From assembly GCA_050696075.1 (NCBI GenBank), contig JBOGUF010000201.1, forward strand, positions 1-54,339: a stretch of DNA of 54,339 bases, in the 5' to 3' direction. The DNA is from JBOGUF01 sp050696075 (GTDB taxonomy: Bacteria; Chloroflexota; Chloroflexia; Thermomicrobiales; UBA6265). Numbering within the stretch: position 1 is the stretch's first letter; each line of letters opens with the position of its first letter. Both the position numbers and the translations under genes were made by a program. Under the pieces are notes generated by a model. That model saw nothing but the letters and a program-made list of their open reading frames with translations, was not told the origin of the DNA and did not search any database. This document shows positions 50,862-54,339 of this stretch, piece by piece.

Positions 50862-52023
50862 CGCGCAATCCGTCTCCGAGGAAGTTGAACGCCAACACGG
50901 CCACGGCAATAAACGCCACCGGCCAGAAGAGCCACGGGTAGTGGGAGATACTCTCGACGTTCTGCGCCTCCTGCAACAGCACCCCCCAACTCGTCAGCGG
51001 CGGCCGCAATCCCAGCCCCAGGAAGCTGAGCGCCGTCTCCGCCAAGATCATGTTCGGCAGCGCCAGGGTGGCGATGACGATGATGTGAGAGAGGGTCGCC
51101 GGCAGCAGATGCCGGGTGATGATCCAGCGGTCGCTAGCGCCGGCCAGCCGCGCCGCCAGCACGAACTCCTCCTCCCGGTAGGCCAACACCTGCCCGCGCA
51201 ACTGCCGCGCCAGCCACGTCCAGCCGATCAGCGAGAGGATGACGGTGATCGCGAAGTAGATCCGCAACGGCGGCCAATGCACCGGCAGCGCCGCCGCCAG
51301 CGCCATCCAGAGCGGGATCGAGGGGAAGGAGCGGATGAGCTCGATCAACCGTTGCAGCACGTCGTCGATCCACCCACCGTAATACCCGGAGATCACCCCG
51401 ACGATCGCCCCAATGATGAGACTCAACACGACCCCGACCAACCCGATCGTGAGCGATATCTGGCTGCCGAGCACGATCCGCGAGAACATGTCCCGCCCCT
51501 GTCGGTCCGTGCCCATCAGGAAGACCCCCGCCCCCTCTTCCGCGACGCCGAAGAGGTGAACGTTGGTCGGGATCAACCCCAGCAGCTCGTAGCGATCCCC
51601 ATGCACGAAGAACTCGACGGGGATGGTCCGGCTCTTGTCCAGGTCATAGACAAAATTGAGCGTCTCCGGGTCGATGCTCGCTTCCAACCCGTAGACGTAC
51701 GGCCCAATGGCGCCGTCGTTAATGAAGTGAACGCGCTGCGGGCCGAGATAGAGGTAGTCGCCGAACCGCGTCTCCAGCGAATAGGGCGCCAAAAACGGGG
51801 CGAAGAGCGCCATCAGGTAAAAGAGGAGGACGATGGCGCCGCCGACCAGCGCCGCCCGGTTGCGCACGAACCGGCGGCCCATCAGCCGCCATTGCGACGC
51901 CATGAAGCGCCGCTCGGACAGCGCCTCGGCCGGGTCGTCTTCCTCGACCACAATCGGCGGCCCGTGAGGCGTGGCCTGATCGGGCCAGGTTTTAGGTAGG
52001 TCCAGATCGGATGCGCGGCTCAC
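50833..52023 (-). CDS. ABC transporter permease, OppC type
   Basis: The product has 396 residues. After a 60-residue soluble tail, MGRRFVRNRAALVGGAIVLL starts the first membrane segment; a large extracytoplasmic insertion (about 95-175) follows; FLMGTDRQGRDMFSRIVLGS is the LGTDxxGRD motif, and RQLRGQVLAYREEEFVLAAR the EAA loop. Its start overlaps the stop of the OppB-type gene by ATGA (52020-52023). Confidence 0.9.
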   Translation of the reverse strand: MSRASDLDLPKTWPDQATPHGPPIVVEEDDPAEALSERRFMASQWRLMGRRFVRNRAALVGGAIVLLFYLMALFAPFLAPYSLETRFGDYLYLGPQRVHFINDGAIGPYVYGLEASIDPETLNFVYDLDKSRTIPVEFFVHGDRYELLGLIPTNVHLFGVAEEGAGVFLMGTDRQGRDMFSRIVLGSQISLTIGLVGVVLSLIIGAIVGVISGYYGGWIDDVLQRLIELIRSFPSIPLWMALAAALPVHWPPLRIYFAITVILSLIGWTWLARQLRGQVLAYREEEFVLAARLAGASDRWIITRHLLPATLSHIIVIATLALPNMILAETALSFLGLGLRPPLTSWGVLLQEAQNVESISHYPWLFWPVAFIAVAVLAFNFLGDGLRDAADPYSIH

Positions 52024-53003
52024 TGGTAACGAATCCTCGGGTCAACCCAGGCTAATGCGATGTCGGCCAGCAAATTGCCGATCATCAGCAGCACGACGGC
52101 AAAGAGGAGGAACGCTCCTGCCAGGTACATGTCGACGTTGATCAACGAGCGCAGGAACATCGGCCCAATGGTGGGGATCGAGAGCACCGCCCCCAGGATC
52201 GTCGCCCCGGAGATGAGGGTGGGAATCTGCATCCCCATCACGCTCAACAGCGGATTGATTGCCACCCGCACCGCGTACTTCCAGACCGCCACCCGCTCCG
52301 AGAGCCCCTTCGCCCGCGCCGTTGTCACGAACGGCTGGCGCAAGGTGTCGAGCAAGCTGCTGCGCATGATCCGGATCAGTTGTGCCGTCCCGCCCAGCGC
52401 CAAAATCACGGTCGGGAAGAACATGTGCTTGATCAGATCCCACACCTTCGCCAGGCTCCAGGCCGCGTCCTCCATTTCCGGCGAGAAGAAGCCGCCTACC
52501 GACATGTTGAAGACCAGCGCCGCGACAAAGAGATAGATCAACCCCAGCAAAAACTCCGGCACGGCCAGCCCGATAAAGCCGACGAAGGTCAAGATGTGGT
52601 CGAGGGGCGAGTACTGGTGCGTCGCCGAGTAGACCCCGATCGGAATCGCCACGACCCACATGAAGACGATTGCCGCTACCGCCAAGATCATGGTGTAGAC
52701 GATCCGGCCGAGGATCAGGTCGGAGACCGGCCGCCCCCACTCGAAGGAGTAGCCGAGGTCCCCCTGCACCAACCCGCCCAACCAGTGCAGGTACTGCATG
52801 TGGATCGGCTGGTCCAGTCCATACCGATGGCGAATCGCCGCCAACGTCTGCTCGTCGACCGAACTCCCGCTCTGAGCCGCCTGCGCCGCCATCGACGACG
52901 CGAAGTCGGTCGGCGGTAACTGGATAATGCCAAAGATGAGGATGCTCGCCACAAAGAGCGTCGGCACCATCATCACAATCCGCCGGGCAATGTATGACAG
53001 CAC
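52020..53003 (-). CDS. ABC transporter permease, OppB type
   Basis: The product has 327 residues with six membrane segments. YIARRIVMMVPTLFVASILI and FGIIQLPPTDFASSM open the DppB/OppB domain; the EAA loop is RIMRSSLLDTLRQPFVTTAR-AKGLS. It is translationally coupled to the OppC-type gene. Confidence 0.9.
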   Translation of the reverse strand: MLSYIARRIVMMVPTLFVASILIFGIIQLPPTDFASSMAAQAAQSGSSVDEQTLAAIRHRYGLDQPIHMQYLHWLGGLVQGDLGYSFEWGRPVSDLILGRIVYTMILAVAAIVFMWVVAIPIGVYSATHQYSPLDHILTFVGFIGLAVPEFLLGLIYLFVAALVFNMSVGGFFSPEMEDAAWSLAKVWDLIKHMFFPTVILALGGTAQLIRIMRSSLLDTLRQPFVTTARAKGLSERVAVWKYAVRVAINPLLSVMGMQIPTLISGATILGAVLSIPTIGPMFLRSLINVDMYLAGAFLLFAVVLLMIGNLLADIALAWVDPRIRYQ

Positions 53004-53090
53004 CGGATGGAGTCTCCTTGAGGTGTTGTCGGGTGATCGGGGCGCCCGATGGTCGGGGTGCCCGGCGTTGAAATACCGGGCTGCCGAGAA

Positions 53091-53207
53091 CCCCGGCGTT
53101 GAAACGCCGGGCTGAACCTACGAAGTCCTTCCAGGGCTGTGGCAATCGCGCCGCTTGCTCAGTCCCGGAGGGACTTCGTAGGTTGTGCGCGGGGTTTCAA
53201 CCCCGCG
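53091..53207. repeat. REP-like element, copy E
   Basis: Paired arms: CCCCGGCGTTGAAACGCCGG, GCTGAACCTACGAAGTCCTT CCAGGGCTGTGG on the left and AGTCCCGGAGGGACTTCGTA, GGTTGTGCGCGGGGTTTCAA CCCCGCG on the right. It shares the CGTAGGTT subtype with copy D. It lies between the binding protein and the OppB-type gene. Confidence 0.8.
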
Positions 53208-53235
53208 TTGCGGCCGTCTTCAGACGACGTTCCAT

Positions 53236-53270
53236 CCCTGACCCCTGACTCCAGACTCCCGATCCCTGCG
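53236..53270. repeat. Heptamer array CCCTGAC and variants
   Basis: Five units in 7-nt phase: CCCTGAC, CCCTGAC, TCCAGAC, TCCCGAT, CCCTGCG. It ends three bases before the stop of the binding-protein gene at 53274. Confidence 0.7.
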
Positions 53271-53273
53271 CAA

Positions 53274-54339
53274 CTACTCCGTCTTGAAGAAGAACTGGAA
53301 CGGGTCGAGGTTGCCGGGGCTCATGAAGATCCAGTCGGTGACGGCCTGCTCGGGCACGTTGCGGAAGTTGTTCTTGACCACGACGATCGAGGGAGTCATG
53401 CCGACGGTGCCGATGGTCCAGGCGTTCTCGGCGTGCATCCGCACGATCTGCTTGCCGATCTCGATCTGCGCTGCCCCGTCGATCGTCGTCTTGAACTCGT
53501 CGTAGAGTGTCTGCGCCGCCCGCGCCTGCTCGGTCGGCTCCTCGCCGGCCTCGCCCGATTCGTGGTACCAGACTCCCCAGTCGGGCGCCCACCAGCTCCG
53601 GTTGTCGAAGGGGAGGAGGTAGATCGGGTCGACGAAGGGCTCCAACCCGCGATCGCTGCCCCAGACCGCCATCTGCACCTGGTTGCCGATCGCCCGCTCC
53701 CAATAGAGCGCGCGGTCCATCGTCTTGATCTCCGTTTGCAGCCCGATCGCCATCCAGTTCTCGCGCGCGAGCTCGATGGCGTCCAGGCGCGGCCCGGTCG
53801 TCTCGCTCGTCTCGACGATGAAGGCGACCGCGCTACCGTCCTCGAAGCGGCGGACGCCGTCCTCCCCCTTTACCAGGCCCATCTCGTCAAGGAGTGTCTC
53901 GGCCTGTGCGGGGTCGTAGGCGGCGTTGGCCTGCTCGACCTCCGGCACGTAGTAGGGGGACTCCGGCACCAGCGTTGCCGCCCGCGGCACGCCCAATCCA
54001 CGATGACTGACCTGATTGATCTGCTCGCGGTCGATCGCCAGCGAGAGCGCCTGGCGGAACCGCAGGTCGCGGAACGCGGCGCGCAGGTTCGGATCCTCGG
54101 TCGTCTGGTTCGGGAAGAACTGCGGCGACGCGCCTTCGGCGGCCGGCCAGCGCAACAGCCGGAAGTCGCCCGCCTCGGCGTTCTCCTGCAAGACCGGGTA
54201 CTTCGTGATGGCGATGTGCCGGAACTGCATGTCCAACTCGCCGTTGGCCGCCTTCAGGTTCACCAGTTCGGTGTTCTCGACCAGGTCGAGCCGGATCTCG
54301 TCGATGTAGGGGTATTGGTTCCCTTGTGGATCGACTTTC
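53274..54339 (-). CDS. ABC transporter solute-binding protein, family 5 (partial, 5' end outside window)
   Basis: The frame is open from the right edge (KVDPQGNQYPYIDEIRLDLV) to the stop at 53274, giving about 354 residues of the C-terminal lobe; starts such as 54263 are internal. Features include LAIDREQINQVSHRGLGVPR, ETLLDEMGLVKGEDGVRRFE, AIELARENWMAIGLQTEIKT and FVDPIYLLPFDNRSWWAPDW. It is the first gene seen of the importer operon and supplies substrate to the permeases at 52020 and 50833. Confidence 0.9.
   Translation of the reverse strand, partial: KVDPQGNQYPYIDEIRLDLVENTELVNLKAANGELDMQFRHIAITKYPVLQENAEAGDFRLLRWPAAEGASPQFFPNQTTEDPNLRAAFRDLRFRQALSLAIDREQINQVSHRGLGVPRAATLVPESPYYVPEVEQANAAYDPAQAETLLDEMGLVKGEDGVRRFEDGSAVAFIVETSETTGPRLDAIELARENWMAIGLQTEIKTMDRALYWERAIGNQVQMAVWGSDRGLEPFVDPIYLLPFDNRSWWAPDWGVWYHESGEAGEEPTEQARAAQTLYDEFKTTIDGAAQIEIGKQIVRMHAENAWTIGTVGMTPSIVVVKNNFRNVPEQAVTDWIFMSPGNLDPFQFFFKTE

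Noticed and set aside
54016..54263. A gene start at 54263 for the last solute-binding protein
   Set aside because: The frame is open to the window edge and reads a normal family-5 sequence upstream, so this is an internal codon of a partial gene.

Overview
The window is high-GC DNA from a bacterium that looks like Chloroflexota, most probably a Thermomicrobia/Sphaerobacter relative. This is an inference from gene style: Tat-type lipid-free solute-binding proteins with an SRRxLVGG signal, SucA/SucB type 2-oxoglutarate dehydrogenase, RsbU/STAS partner-switching genes, many DUF433/DUF5615 pairs and intergenic spacers filled with short tandem repeats. No rRNA or tRNA was found to settle it.

Layout. 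1-4.3 kb: start of an AAA/LuxR-type regulator, a GT39-like membrane glycosyltransferase, a polysaccharide pyruvyl transferase and a small unknown. 4.4-6.2 kb: a repeat-rich spacer, a P-loop kinase, a HicB-like gene broken by TGA and a coupled DUF5647/DUF7718-like pair. 6.3-10.6 kb: sucB and sucA. 11-12.6 kb: two paralogous secreted proteins, one fused to a cupredoxin. 12.9-20.7 kb: two paralogous peptide-type solute-binding proteins with matching promoters, two permeases, and between them a DUF433/DUF5615 pair, a frameshifted RidA gene and a MarR regulator. 20.8-24.3 kb: an accessory patch with DUF3800, a scar made of two gene ends, frameshifted MerR-DUF433 and DinB genes, a PIN toxin pair and gene-fragment copies. 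24.3-28.9 kb: a stress-signalling operon (membrane sensor, PP2C phosphatase fused to an anti-sigma-type kinase domain, two STAS proteins, one unknown).

29.1-35.2 kb: a CrtI-like oxidoreductase, an M24 protein, a RAYT transposase enclosed by REP elements, ilvD and a Uma2 nuclease. 35.4-38.7 kb: a zincin-like protein with an N-terminus resembling cargo of contractile injection systems, a small partner and a serine hydrolase. 38.9-46.3 kb: YggT, a 41-residue membrane peptide, an M20 dipeptidase, a secreted unknown, a membrane MutS-like ATPase, another DUF5615 pair, a frameshifted RES toxin and a NYN protein. 46.6-54.3 kb: a complete ABC importer operon of the peptide/opine class (binding protein, two permeases, two ATPases) followed by an enolase-superfamily enzyme and an RpiR-type regulator, which points to uptake and catabolism of a sugar acid or similar compound.

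The most unusual signal lies between genes. (a) At least six REP-like elements match the sequences flanking the RAYT gene. (b) A family of hairpins has arms of heptamers (GGCGTTA/TAACGCC) and a conserved loop near TACGTCGTCGTT; these sit at gene ends and often contain the stop codon. (c) Many other spacers carry tandem repeats with a strict 7-nt period but a different unit each time. Four accessory genes carry single-base frameshifts and one an in-frame TGA, while all housekeeping genes are intact; these may be real decay or homopolymer sequencing errors.
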